From Candidatus Corynebacterium faecipullorum (lineage in GTDB: Bacteria; Actinomycetota; Actinomycetes; Mycobacteriales; Mycobacteriaceae): DNA of 36,291 bases. The stretch is from positions 1-36,291 of the forward strand of contig DXEO01000130.1 of the NCBI GenBank assembly GCA_019114925.1, given 5' to 3'. The position numbers and the translations under genes were made by a program. A model generated the notes under the pieces. It was given only the letters and a program-made list of their open reading frames with translations. It did not search any database and had not been told where the DNA came from. Shown one piece after another: positions 8,202 through 15,832 of this stretch. Within the stretch, counting starts at the first letter, position 1, and each line of letters opens with the position of its first letter.

Positions 8202-9797
8202 GTGTTTGAGTCTTTGTCTGACCGCTTGCAATCAGCCCTGTCCGGCCTGCGCGGCAAGGGCAAGCTGACCGAGGCGGACATCAACGCCACAGCACGCGAA
8301 ATCCGTCTGGCGTTGCTGGAGGCGGACGTCTCGCTCAACGTCGTGCGTGGCTTTATTAAGCGCATCAAGGAACGTGCGGCAGGCGCCGAGGTTTCCGAGG
8401 CACTGAACCCGGCGCAGCAGGTAGTCAAGATCGTCAACGAGGAGCTCATCGAGATTCTCGGCGGCGAGACCCGCCGCCTGAACCTGGCGAAGAATCCGCC
8501 GACGGTCATCATGCTCGCCGGCCTCCAGGGTGCCGGTAAGACCACCTTGGCGGGCAAGCTGTCTAAGCACTTGGCTTCCAAGGGGCACACCCCGATGCTG
8601 GTGGCCTGTGACCTCCAGCGCCCGGGCGCGGTGCAGCAGCTGCAGATCGTCGGCGAGCGCGCCGGGGTAGACGTCTATGCTCCGGATCCTGGCACCTCCC
8701 TGGACTCCCACGAGCATGAGATGGGTACCTCCCATGGGGATCCGGTGGACGTCGCCAAGCGCGGCATCGAAGAGGCCAAGCGCACCCAGCACGATATCGT
8801 CATCATCGATACCGCCGGCCGCCTCGGCATTGATGAAACCCTGATGACGCAGGCCCGCAACATCCGCGATGCCGTCAACCCGGACGAAGTCCTCTTCGTC
8901 ATTGACTCGATGATTGGTCAGGATGCGGTACAGACCGCCGAAGCTTTCCGCGATGGCGTGGACTTCACCGGTGTCGTTCTGACCAAGCTGGATGGTGACG
9001 CCCGCGGTGGTGCGGCGCTGTCCATCCGTGAGGTCACGGGCAAGCCCATCATGTTCGCCTCCACCGGTGAGAAACTCGAGGATTTCGATGTCTTCCACCC
9101 GGAGCGCATGTCCTCGCGCATTCTGGGCATGGGTGACCTGCTGACACTTATTGAGCAGGCAGAATCCAAGCTGGATCAGTCCAAGGCGGAGGAAGCCGCC
9201 AAGAAGATGGGCTCCGGCGAGATGACCCTCAATGACTTCTTGGACATGATGCTCATGGTGCGCAACCTGGGCCCGATGGGCAACTTGCTCAAGATGATGC
9301 CGGGCGGCAACAAGATGAACCAGATCGCGGACATGGTCGACGAAAAGCAGCTCGACCGCATCCAGGCCATCATCCGCGGTATGACCCCGGAGGAGCGGGA
9401 GAACCCGAAGATTCTTAACGCCTCGCGCCGCAAGCGTATTGCCCTCGGCTCTGGTGTGAGCGTTTCTGACGTCAACCAGCTTATTGAGCGCTTCACCGAA
9501 GCCAAGAAGATGATGTCGCAGATGGCCGGCCGTTTCGGTATGCCGGGCATGGGCGGTGGGCGTTCGGCTACCAAGAAGAAGCCGAAGGGCCGCAAGGGAA
9601 AGAACGGCAAGCGCAAGCCGCCGAAGCGTCGTGGCGGTGGCGGTATGCCGGGTGGAATGCCGTCGATGCAGGAACTGCAGAAGATGCAGGAACAGCTCGG
9701 CGGCGGCATGCCCGGGCTGGGGGATATCAAGATGCCGAAGGGTATGGAGAATATCGACCTCAACAACCTGGACTTTGGGCAGGGCAAAAAGAAATAA
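8202..9797 (+). CDS. ffh: Signal recognition particle protein Ffh (SRP54)
   Basis: A 531-residue SRP GTPase that binds 4.5S RNA and signal sequences and delivers ribosomes to FtsY at the membrane. The N domain spans ~1-90. The G domain has the P-loop GLQGAGKTT at 107-115, then DTAGR and TKLDGDARGG. The Met-rich M domain follows from ~300, with the RNA-binding segment SGVSVSDVNQLIERF and many methionines. The C-terminal ~80 residues are rich in Lys, Gly, Met and Pro. The GTG start is preceded by TTGAGGGAG. The neighbourhood glnD-ffh is typical for corynebacteria. A strong terminator follows. Confidence 0.97.
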   Translation: MFESLSDRLQSALSGLRGKGKLTEADINATAREIRLALLEADVSLNVVRGFIKRIKERAAGAEVSEALNPAQQVVKIVNEELIEILGGETRRLNLAKNPPTVIMLAGLQGAGKTTLAGKLSKHLASKGHTPMLVACDLQRPGAVQQLQIVGERAGVDVYAPDPGTSLDSHEHEMGTSHGDPVDVAKRGIEEAKRTQHDIVIIDTAGRLGIDETLMTQARNIRDAVNPDEVLFVIDSMIGQDAVQTAEAFRDGVDFTGVVLTKLDGDARGGAALSIREVTGKPIMFASTGEKLEDFDVFHPERMSSRILGMGDLLTLIEQAESKLDQSKAEEAAKKMGSGEMTLNDFLDMMLMVRNLGPMGNLLKMMPGGNKMNQIADMVDEKQLDRIQAIIRGMTPEERENPKILNASRRKRIALGSGVSVSDVNQLIERFTEAKKMMSQMAGRFGMPGMGGGRSATKKKPKGRKGKNGKRKPPKRRGGGGMPGGMPSMQELQKMQEQLGGGMPGLGDIKMPKGMENIDLNNLDFGQGKKK

Positions 9798-9827
9798 CGA
9801 AGAATACAGCAGCATTTTTCGTTAAGA

Positions 9828-9865
9828 AAGGGCCGGCGCTTTTTAGCGCCGGCCCTTGTCGTTTT
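9828..9865. terminator. Bidirectional terminator between ffh and the acyltransferase gene
   Basis: AAGGGCCGGCGCT at 9828-9840 pairs perfectly (13 bp) with AGCGCCGGCCCTT at 9845-9857 around a TTTT loop. GTCGTTTT follows on the plus strand, and pyrimidine/T-rich sequence follows on the minus strand. It sits between two convergent genes and can serve both. Confidence 0.88.
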
Positions 9866-12116
9866 AAATGGCTTTATCTGCCGGATATGCAGGATAGGGG
9901 ATGGGATCCGCGGGGGTGGCCGGAGACGTCTCAGCGGTCTGGGGCACCACGGGGCTGTCCGTCGGAATCTGCGGGGGCTGCTGCTGCACCGTCTCGCCAT
10001 TGAGGAAGGGAGTGATAGCTTCACGGATGAGCGGGATAGCCGAATCCGCAAAGGCCTTGGTGAAGTGGTGCATATCGCGGTAGACCATGATGTTGCCGAT
10101 GATGACCGGGCAATCGCCGTTGGCATCGCAGAACCACTTCGAGGTGTCTACGGACAGCATGTTCTTGTACTGGGAGAGGACTTCGGCGCCGGGATCATAG
10201 GGAGCGTAGACCTCTTCGAAGCGCATGCCGCAGCCAAGAGAATCCTGGGTGGCTACGTAGCACTCATCAAACTGGAGGCCATTGCCGTGCTCATCGAATC
10301 CCCACGGGTTATCACGGAAACCCAAGAAGGGAATATCGTGTTTGGCCAACTCGTCCCAGAAGGCCTTATAGCCGGGCGGGACGGCGTCCGGTCCGTGACC
10401 CAAGGGCTGGCCGGGGCGCGTTGAATTAGAGACCACGAGGGCGGGGTCCGCATCGATGATGCGCTTGACCACTTCCTTGCTCCACTCGGCGCAGGAAGGC
10501 CTCACACTCAGCTCATCACCGAGCTCGATGGGGCAACCCACGCGGGTGAGCGGAACCAGCTTGAAGCCCATTTCGCGGCCCAAGTGGTCCAAGGCCGAAG
10601 AATACTGCTCCGCGTGCGAACCGCCTACCAAGTAGACCTCGACATCGGAGTTGACATCACCGAAGATGCACGGCGTCACGCCGTCCTTCTGGGTCTCGAT
10701 AAAGTAGTCCGTTGGCTCTTGCTCCGGGATGAAGCACCAGTTATCGGCGACTGGCGGCTGGATGCCGCGCGCGAGAATCGGGTCAGGCTTGATCTCTACG
10801 TTCTCCGGCGGCGTGATGTTCTCGACGAAGGTCGTCGCTCCTGGGTAGAGCTTCGGGTCGAGGATTTCGCGGTTGGCCTCTTGCAGGCTGCGCAGCCACA
10901 GCGGTTGAACGGCCACGAGCGCAACGGTGCAGGCGGCGACGACGACTCCACCAACGCCGCGCAGAGCGCCGGTGCGCGTGCGAAGGTCGGCGAGGCCGCG
11001 GTGGACGGGGAGGTCGTCGGCAAGCGGGCGTTTGCGGTGCTGGCGCAGGGGCTTCTCGACGAAACGGTGCGTCACGTCCGCTAAGCCCAGCGATACCACG
11101 ATGATGATGGCCCCGAGCCACCACGGAGGAGTCTCAAGGCCGAGGGCGGCGATGGAAATGATGAGCAGCGGCCAATGCCACAGGTAGAGCGGGTAGGCGA
11201 TATCACCGAGCCAGCGAGATACCCGGGTGGTGAGCACCCGCGAGAAAGACCCGCCGGAACCAATGATGATGAGTACTGCGCCGCCGATGGGCAGAAGAGA
11301 CAGCGGCCCAGGGAAGGCCAAGCTATCGGAAATAAGTAAGCCGGTACCAGCCAGAGCCGCCAAACCGAGAGCCGTGGCGAGGTTGGACAGACGCTGCGGC
11401 ATGCGCAGGTGCGAACCATAGATGACGAGCACCGCGCCCAAAGTCAGCTCCCAGGCGCGCGACCATGTGGAGTAGTAATTTTCGGGGGTGCCAAAGAGGC
11501 CGTCGCGGGATGCATAGGCAAAAGAGACGACGGTAACTACGAGGAGAATCGGGCCAGCGATGGAATTAATGGAAGAGAAGCGCTGTTCTCGCAATCCCGT
11601 ACTCTTTGGGCGCAGGCGCATGAAAGCGGCCAAGCCGAGCGCGAAAAAGATGCCCAGTAGGTAGAACTGGCCCTGCACTGCCATGGACCACATGTGCTGC
11701 AGAGGCGATGTTGTTGCTGAAGCGGCGGCGTAGTCAGCGTTCTGCCGTGCTAATTCCCAGTTCTGGTAGTAGAAGACCGTCGCAGTGATTTGCTTGGTGA
11801 GCTCCGTGTTCATGAGCTTCGGGGCGAAGAGCCGGACAAGCACATAGCTCACGCCGATGACGAGCACGAGGGAAGGCACCAGCCGGCGGAGCGTGCGCCA
11901 GATGGGCCACCACGGGTTCAGGGAGGCATTCGGCCGTGCGGCATAGCGCAGCTGCGAGCCTAAGAAGAAGTATCCAGAAAGCAGGAGGAAGACATCGACG
12001 CCACCTGAGACACGACCAACGAAGACGTGATACAGAACAACCAAAGCGATTGCGATGCCGCGGAGGCCGTCGAGGTCGTAACGGTAGCGGAATGTAGAGG
12101 GGGCTTGTTTATTCAT
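9864..12116 (-). CDS. Membrane acyltransferase 3 / SGNH-domain protein (OafA-like)
   Basis: A 750-residue two-domain protein. Residues ~8-370 form an acyltransferase-3 domain with about ten hydrophobic helices. It starts FRYRYDLDGLRGIAIALVVLYH, where the family His and Arg are present (only DGLRGIAI and LYH are needed for recognition), and ends with LWHWPLL and RFVEKPLR. An extracytoplasmic SGNH hydrolase-like domain follows from ~400, with GGSH near residue 498 and the DMHHFTKAF block near 679. The C-terminal tail is Pro/Thr-rich. Such proteins O-acylate cell-envelope glycans or lipids; the acceptor cannot be told from sequence. The ATG at 12116 gives the best domain start. It is monocistronic and convergent with ffh. 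Confidence 0.88.
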   Translation of the reverse strand: MNKQAPSTFRYRYDLDGLRGIAIALVVLYHVFVGRVSGGVDVFLLLSGYFFLGSQLRYAARPNASLNPWWPIWRTLRRLVPSLVLVIGVSYVLVRLFAPKLMNTELTKQITATVFYYQNWELARQNADYAAASATTSPLQHMWSMAVQGQFYLLGIFFALGLAAFMRLRPKSTGLREQRFSSINSIAGPILLVVTVVSFAYASRDGLFGTPENYYSTWSRAWELTLGAVLVIYGSHLRMPQRLSNLATALGLAALAGTGLLISDSLAFPGPLSLLPIGGAVLIIIGSGGSFSRVLTTRVSRWLGDIAYPLYLWHWPLLIISIAALGLETPPWWLGAIIIVVSLGLADVTHRFVEKPLRQHRKRPLADDLPVHRGLADLRTRTGALRGVGGVVVAACTVALVAVQPLWLRSLQEANREILDPKLYPGATTFVENITPPENVEIKPDPILARGIQPPVADNWCFIPEQEPTDYFIETQKDGVTPCIFGDVNSDVEVYLVGGSHAEQYSSALDHLGREMGFKLVPLTRVGCPIELGDELSVRPSCAEWSKEVVKRIIDADPALVVSNSTRPGQPLGHGPDAVPPGYKAFWDELAKHDIPFLGFRDNPWGFDEHGNGLQFDECYVATQDSLGCGMRFEEVYAPYDPGAEVLSQYKNMLSVDTSKWFCDANGDCPVIIGNIMVYRDMHHFTKAFADSAIPLIREAITPFLNGETVQQQPPQIPTDSPVVPQTAETSPATPADPIPYPAYPADKAI

Positions 12117-12205
12117 AAAAAGAGGATTGTGTGGCGTCGAAATAACCGCATTACAGACTACCCCCTTCGCGGGGTAAGGCCTAACTCTGCAAGAGCTGAG
12201 GAGAA

Positions 12206-12235
12206 TTTCCTATCTTGTGTGGGTTCCGCTAAAGT
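12206..12235 (+). promoter_or_regulatory. Candidate rpsP promoter
   Basis: TTTCCT at 12206 and TAAAGT at 12230 are separated by 18 bp; TAAAGT fits the corynebacterial -10 pattern TANANT. If used, it gives a 5' leader of ~165 nt before rpsP. The -35 match is poor, so this is tentative. Confidence 0.35.
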
Positions 12236-12352
12236 TGTTGAGGTTGTTCACGCACAGCGTGGAGGACTTAAAACTTCATCTCTGCGTAACGCCGGTACCG
12301 CCTACGGACGGCCGGCACGTCACGCGCAGGATAAAACCAAGGGTTGAACCGG

Positions 12353-12371
12353 CGCGCCACCAAGCGGCGCG
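12353..12371 (+). other. Hairpin in the rpsP leader
   Basis: CGCGCC at 12353-12358 pairs with GGCGCG at 12366-12371 around a 7-nt loop, about 30 nt before the rpsP ribosome-binding site. A second GC-rich pairing (GCCGG with CCGGC) lies around 12291-12316. There is no T-run, so neither looks like a terminator. Function is unknown. Confidence 0.35.
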
Positions 12372-12408
12372 TGTCTGAACTGCCCGGTGACTAGAAAAGG
12401 AGCCAATC

Positions 12409-12912
12409 ATGGCCGTTAAGATCAAGCTGCAGCGTATGGGTAAGATCCGCAACGCTGAGTACCGCGTCATCGTCGCTGATGCACGCACCCGCCGCTCCGG
12501 CAAGGCTATCGAGAACATCGGTATCTACCAGCCGAAGCAGGAGCCGTCCCTGATCCAGATCGACTCCGAGCGCGCTCAGTACTGGCTGGGTGTCGGTGCA
12601 CAGCCGACCGAGCCGGTTCTCGCACTGCTCAAGGTGACCGGTGACTGGCAGAAGTTCAAGGGCCTGCCGGGTGCAGAGGGCACCCTGAAGGTTGCGGAGG
12701 AGAAGCCGTCCAAGCTGGACCTCTTCAACGCTGCTCTGGCTGAGGCCAACAATGGCCCGACCATCGAGGCCATCACCGAGAAGAAGCGCAAGGCCAAGGA
12801 AGAGGCTGAGGCTAAGGCTGCCGCCGAGAAGGCTGCTGAGGAGGCCGCTGCCGCTGAGGCTGCTAAGGCTGAAGAGGCTGACTCCGCTGAGGCTGAGGAG
12901 TCCGCAGAGTAA
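12409..12912 (+). CDS. rpsP: 30S ribosomal protein S16
   Basis: A 167-residue S16 of the small ribosomal subunit. The conserved core is residues 1-85: the start [21 protein letters not shown] and the later segments [19 protein letters not shown] and [16 protein letters not shown] are typical (each under 20 residues when taken singly). Residues ~120-167 are an Ala/Glu/Lys-rich low-complexity tail not found in the ~80-residue bacterial standard but usual in actinobacteria. The ribosome-binding site AAAAGGAG is 7 nt from the ATG. A terminator follows directly, so rpsP is transcribed separately from rimM-trmD here. Confidence 0.97.
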   Translation: MAVKIKLQRMGKIRNAEYRVIVADARTRRSGKAIENIGIYQPKQEPSLIQIDSERAQYWLGVGAQPTEPVLALLKVTGDWQKFKGLPGAEGTLKVAEEKPSKLDLFNAALAEANNGPTIEAITEKKRKAKEEAEAKAAAEKAAEEAAAAEAAKAEEADSAEAEESAE

Positions 12913-12930
12913 TTTCTACTCGGCTAAAAG

Positions 12931-12977
12931 ATAATCCCCGCTGACCTTTTGTAGGTCGCGGGGATTATCTAGTTTTT
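12931..12977. terminator. Bidirectional terminator between rpsP and the tetR remnant
   Basis: ATAATCCCCGC at 12931-12941 pairs with GCGGGGATTAT at 12958-12968, and GACCT/AGGTC extends the stem across a single bulged base. CTAGTTTTT follows on the plus strand, and CTTTTAG follows the stem on the minus strand. It overlaps the stop codon of the minus-strand tetR remnant. Confidence 0.85.
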
Positions 12978-13627
12978 GGCCGTGGGAGGCGGACCTCCAG
13001 AGGGGCTTCGAAGTCCAAGCCGCGAACAGCGGAGGCAATAACCGCCTGCGCCATAGTTTCCACCTTTTCCTCCGGCAGTGACCCAAAATGATCGCTGAGG
13101 CACAAGACTGTGAAACCGTGCACCGTGGACCATCCGGCTAGACAATTCTGCATCATGTGCTGCCTATTGGGTTCCTGGCCAATCGACCGCGCGTACTGTG
13201 CCATGTAGCCGTAGAAATTGAATATGGCCTGCACACGTGGATCTTCGCCGGGCTCCTCAGCCGCGGCTACGAACCCAGCCGGAATATCAAAGCTGCTCGC
13301 GGCCATCATGCACATAAAGAAGTGCGGCTCTTCCAAGGCATGGTGGAAGTAGGTGAAACCGGCCGCCATCATCATTGTCAATGATGGTGCCCTCCGTCGT
13401 TTCGAAGGTATCGCTGAGCTTGGTGATGAGTTCGTAGGTGGCGACGGCCCCGACGGCGTCGAGAAGCGCGGCTTGGTCCTTGAAGTGACGGTAGGGGAGA
13501 CGCCCACCGCGCGCGTCGCGGCGCGAATCATCACCGCCTCCGGTCCACCTTCCCGGCCGAGTTTGATGGCTTCCTAGAGAATCTCTTCGTGCAAATTTCC
13601 ATGGTGATACGGCTTCGAACTACTCAC
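12965..13627 (-). pseudogene. TetR-family transcriptional regulator, degraded
   Basis: The reading frame begins at a GTG at 13627 (VSSSKPYHHGNLHEEIL) and meets an in-frame TAG at 13576-13574. It continues as EAIKLGREGGPEAV..IRAATRAVGVSP, a TetR helix-turn-helix. There the frame breaks near 13491-13500: YRHFKDQAALLDAVGA continues in another frame, consistent with loss of about 10 nt of the recognition-helix codons. A second break near 13370-13390 returns to the first frame for the ligand domain (AAGFTYFHHALEEPHFF to the stop at 12965). The track ORF 12965-13534 therefore joins real C-terminal sequence to a nonsense stretch. Three lesions make function very unlikely. It lies 23 nt behind the cupin gene and probably once formed an operon with it. 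Confidence 0.88.
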
Positions 13628-13650
13628 GATATAAGAATAGTACTAAGAGT

Positions 13651-14049
13651 CTAGACATCCGCGCCAATGTTCGGCGTCAACATGGTGAGCAGCATGAGTG
13701 CAGGCTCCTCACTACATGTCACCGCATGCGGCACGTACGCCGGAAGGTGCACTATGCGTCCGGGAGCGAGCACCTCATCTTGTTCCCCGCAACTAAAAAT
13801 CACCGATCCCTGGAGCACCTGGACGGTGACGGGGTGCGCGGCCTTGTGATCAGGTAGGTCTTGTCCAGGCAGGAAGGAGAAGAGGATGAGGTTTGCGCCG
13901 TCGGCACTGAGGACCCTCTTAACGGCTGGTCTGGGGCGTGTGGGGTGTGGCTCGGGGGCCTCATCGAGCAGATCCAGGGTTGTGAAGTCGGCACTGTTGT
14001 GGGAGGCGTCGCCAAAGGTGGTTGCATCATTGATGGGAAGCTCAGTCAT
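13651..14049 (-). CDS. Cupin-domain protein
   Basis: A 132-residue single-domain cupin. The first ~45 residues are polar. The beta-barrel follows with FSFLPGQDLPDHKAAHPVTV (cupin motif 1 region with His) and APGRIVHLPAYVPHAVTC (motif 2, with PxxxPH). This looks like a small cupin_2 protein that may bind a metal or a small ligand. No enzymatic activity can be assigned. The ATG at 14049 lies only 33 nt from the divergent rimM start, and no good ribosome-binding site is visible. TACGCT 8 nt before the ATG could be a -10 for a leaderless message. The gene was probably cotranscribed with the now broken tetR. Confidence 0.8.
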   Translation of the reverse strand: MTELPINDATTFGDASHNSADFTTLDLLDEAPEPHPTRPRPAVKRVLSADGANLILFSFLPGQDLPDHKAAHPVTVQVLQGSVIFSCGEQDEVLAPGRIVHLPAYVPHAVTCSEEPALMLLTMLTPNIGADV

Positions 14050-14069
14050 GCCGCCCCAGCGTAGCCCGT

Positions 14070-14075
14070 TAAGCT
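14070..14075 (+). promoter_or_regulatory. Candidate -10 element of rimM-trmD (leaderless start)
   Basis: TAAGCT ends 7 nt before the rimM ATG, the distance expected when transcription starts at the start codon itself. No Shine-Dalgarno sequence is present in the short gap. The -35 region would overlap the start of the divergent cupin gene. Confidence 0.4.
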
Positions 14076-14082
14076 AGCAGAC

Positions 14083-14583
14083 ATGGAACTACTCATTGGA
14101 CGCGTGGTGAAATCCCACGGCATTAAAGGCGAGGTCTCCGTCGAGGTGACCACCGATTCCCCCGAGACCCGCTTCGCTGTCGGCGAGGTCCTCCACGGCA
14201 CACAAGGCAAGAAGGAACACGAACTCACCATCGCTGCGGTGCGCGACCACAAGGGGCGCCTGCTTATCACGTTTAAGGAAATCCCGGACCGCACGGCTGC
14301 GGATTCCCTGCGCGGCACCCAGTTCTTCGCCGAACCCCTGGATGACCCAGAAGACGACGGCTTTTATGACCACGAGTTGGAAGGCCTGCGGGTTCTCCTC
14401 GATGGGGAAGAGGTGGGTGAGGTGACAGGCGTGACGCACGGCCCCACGCAGTCCCTCCTAGAAGTCACGCTCACGGAAGGCAAAGAAGCGCTCGTCCCCT
14501 TCGTGGAGGAGATCGTGCCGGAGATTGATCTGGAGGCTGGGACCTGCACCATCACCCCGCCGGAAGGGCTGCTCGACCTATGA
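14083..14583 (+). CDS. rimM: Ribosome maturation factor RimM
   Basis: A 166-residue protein that binds S19 and aids 16S rRNA processing in 30S assembly. The N-terminal RimM barrel starts [20 protein letters not shown] and contains the TRFAVGE segment. A C-terminal PRC-barrel starts near residue 90 ([21 protein letters not shown]) and ends [16 protein letters not shown]. Length matches the family (~165-175). The start ATG has no ribosome-binding site and may be leaderless. The last 4 nt overlap the trmD start (ATGA), so the two genes are coupled, as in most bacteria. Confidence 0.95.
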   Translation: MELLIGRVVKSHGIKGEVSVEVTTDSPETRFAVGEVLHGTQGKKEHELTIAAVRDHKGRLLITFKEIPDRTAADSLRGTQFFAEPLDDPEDDGFYDHELEGLRVLLDGEEVGEVTGVTHGPTQSLLEVTLTEGKEALVPFVEEIVPEIDLEAGTCTITPPEGLLDL

Positions 14584-15422
14584 GGATTGATGTTCTCACC
14601 ATTTTTCCGGAGTACCTAGACCCGCTGCGCCACGCGCTGCTGGGCAAGGCCATCGAGCAGGGGAAGCTTGCGGTGGGCGTGCATGACCTGCGCCAGTGGG
14701 CCACCGACGTGCACAAATCCGTCGATGATTCCCCCTATGGCGGTGGCCCCGGCATGGTGATGAAGCCTGAGGTGTGGGGGCCCGCGCTTGACGATGTCTC
14801 CTCCGGCACCGCCTCCACCCAAGACCTGCAGAGCGCTCTGCCGCACCTGAGCAAGCCCCGCCACGACGATATCCATGGCGTCGAGGCGCGCGCCTATGGT
14901 GAAAGCGAGGGGGCGGACAAGCCGCTGCTCATCGTGCCGACTCCCGCGGGAACTCCTTTCACCCAGGCCGATGCACAAGCTTGGTCCGCGGAGGAACACA
15001 TTGTGTTTGCGTGCGGGCGCTACGAGGGCATCGACCAGCGCGTCGTCGACGATGCGCAGCACCGTTATCGCGTACGTGAGGTCTCCATCGGTGACTACGT
15101 GCTCATCGGCGACGAGGTAGCTGTGCTGGTCATCGCCGAAGCCGTCGTGCGCCTCATCCCTGGCGTGTTGGGGAACCGGCGCTCGCACGAAGAGGATTCC
15201 TTCTCCGATGGCCTGCTGGAGGGACCCAGCTACACCAAGCCGCGCGAGTGGCGTGGCCTCAAGGTTCCGGACGTGCTGACCTCCGGGGACCATGCCCGGG
15301 TGGACCGGTGGCGCCGCGAGCAGTCGCTGGCCAGAACGTGGCAGCGCCGCCCAGAGCTACTGGATGCCGCGGAGCTAAGTGAGGCCGATCGCGCCTACCT
15401 GGAAACCTTAGAGGAGGATTGA
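14580..15422 (+). CDS. trmD: tRNA (guanine-37-N1)-methyltransferase TrmD
   Basis: A 280-residue SPOUT-class enzyme that methylates G37 of tRNAs using S-adenosylmethionine, preventing frameshifts. The start [13 protein letters not shown] is standard. The substrate loop [16 protein letters not shown] and the knotted SAM site ([11 protein letters not shown], then [16 protein letters not shown] and IPGVLGN) are complete. A short insertion near residues 75-105 and a C-terminal helix bundle make it somewhat longer than the E. coli protein (255), as usual in corynebacteria. It overlaps rimM by 4 nt and is followed directly by a small unknown gene. Confidence 0.96.
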   Translation: MRIDVLTIFPEYLDPLRHALLGKAIEQGKLAVGVHDLRQWATDVHKSVDDSPYGGGPGMVMKPEVWGPALDDVSSGTASTQDLQSALPHLSKPRHDDIHGVEARAYGESEGADKPLLIVPTPAGTPFTQADAQAWSAEEHIVFACGRYEGIDQRVVDDAQHRYRVREVSIGDYVLIGDEVAVLVIAEAVVRLIPGVLGNRRSHEEDSFSDGLLEGPSYTKPREWRGLKVPDVLTSGDHARVDRWRREQSLARTWQRRPELLDAAELSEADRAYLETLEED

Positions 15423-15423
15423 G

Positions 15424-15792
15424 ATGGACGTGAGCACGGACTTGTCAATACTTATGACCGAAGCTGAATGGAACAAGGTCCTCAAAGACATGCCGCGGCG
15501 CCTGCGCGAAGGCGGAGTCGAGCCGCAGGACATCAACGCCGAGGTCGTGTCATTTACCTGCGAACCCGACAACATTCTGGTCAACGAGTACATGGATAAG
15601 CACGGCCAGCCGCCGGTGAGCGAACACGTGTGGCGCGTGATCGTCAACGGCGCCTCCGAACTGCCGCTGACCAAGGTCACCGCCGCCGTCGCGGAGTGCT
15701 TGCCGGCGCACACACTCTGGTACGGAACCTCTGAGATTGGTCACACCGAGTTTGGCCTGGGCACTTCCTGCGCGTGGCAGGGCGGGGTATAG
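15424..15792 (+). CDS. Conserved-looking hypothetical protein
   Basis: A 122-residue soluble protein I do not recognise. It begins MDVSTDLSILMTEAEWN, has an acidic overall composition and ends with a Gly/Trp-rich segment (GLGTSCAWQGGV). It has no signal peptide, membrane helix or known motif. A very good ribosome-binding site (AGAGGAGG) sits 5 nt before the ATG, and the gene starts 1 nt after the trmD stop, so it is probably cotranscribed with rimM-trmD. Codon use resembles its neighbours, and the lack of a long competing ORF supports it being real. Confidence 0.75.
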   Translation: MDVSTDLSILMTEAEWNKVLKDMPRRLREGGVEPQDINAEVVSFTCEPDNILVNEYMDKHGQPPVSEHVWRVIVNGASELPLTKVTAAVAECLPAHTLWYGTSEIGHTEFGLGTSCAWQGGV

Positions 15793-15832
15793 GGTGAGAA
15801 GGTCTTAAGTCCCCGACCCAAAAAGAGGTTTT

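Noticed and set aside
8232-9815. 527-residue minus-strand ORF antisense to ffh
   Set aside because: Shadow of ffh; His/Leu-rich composition typical of antisense frames, no motif.
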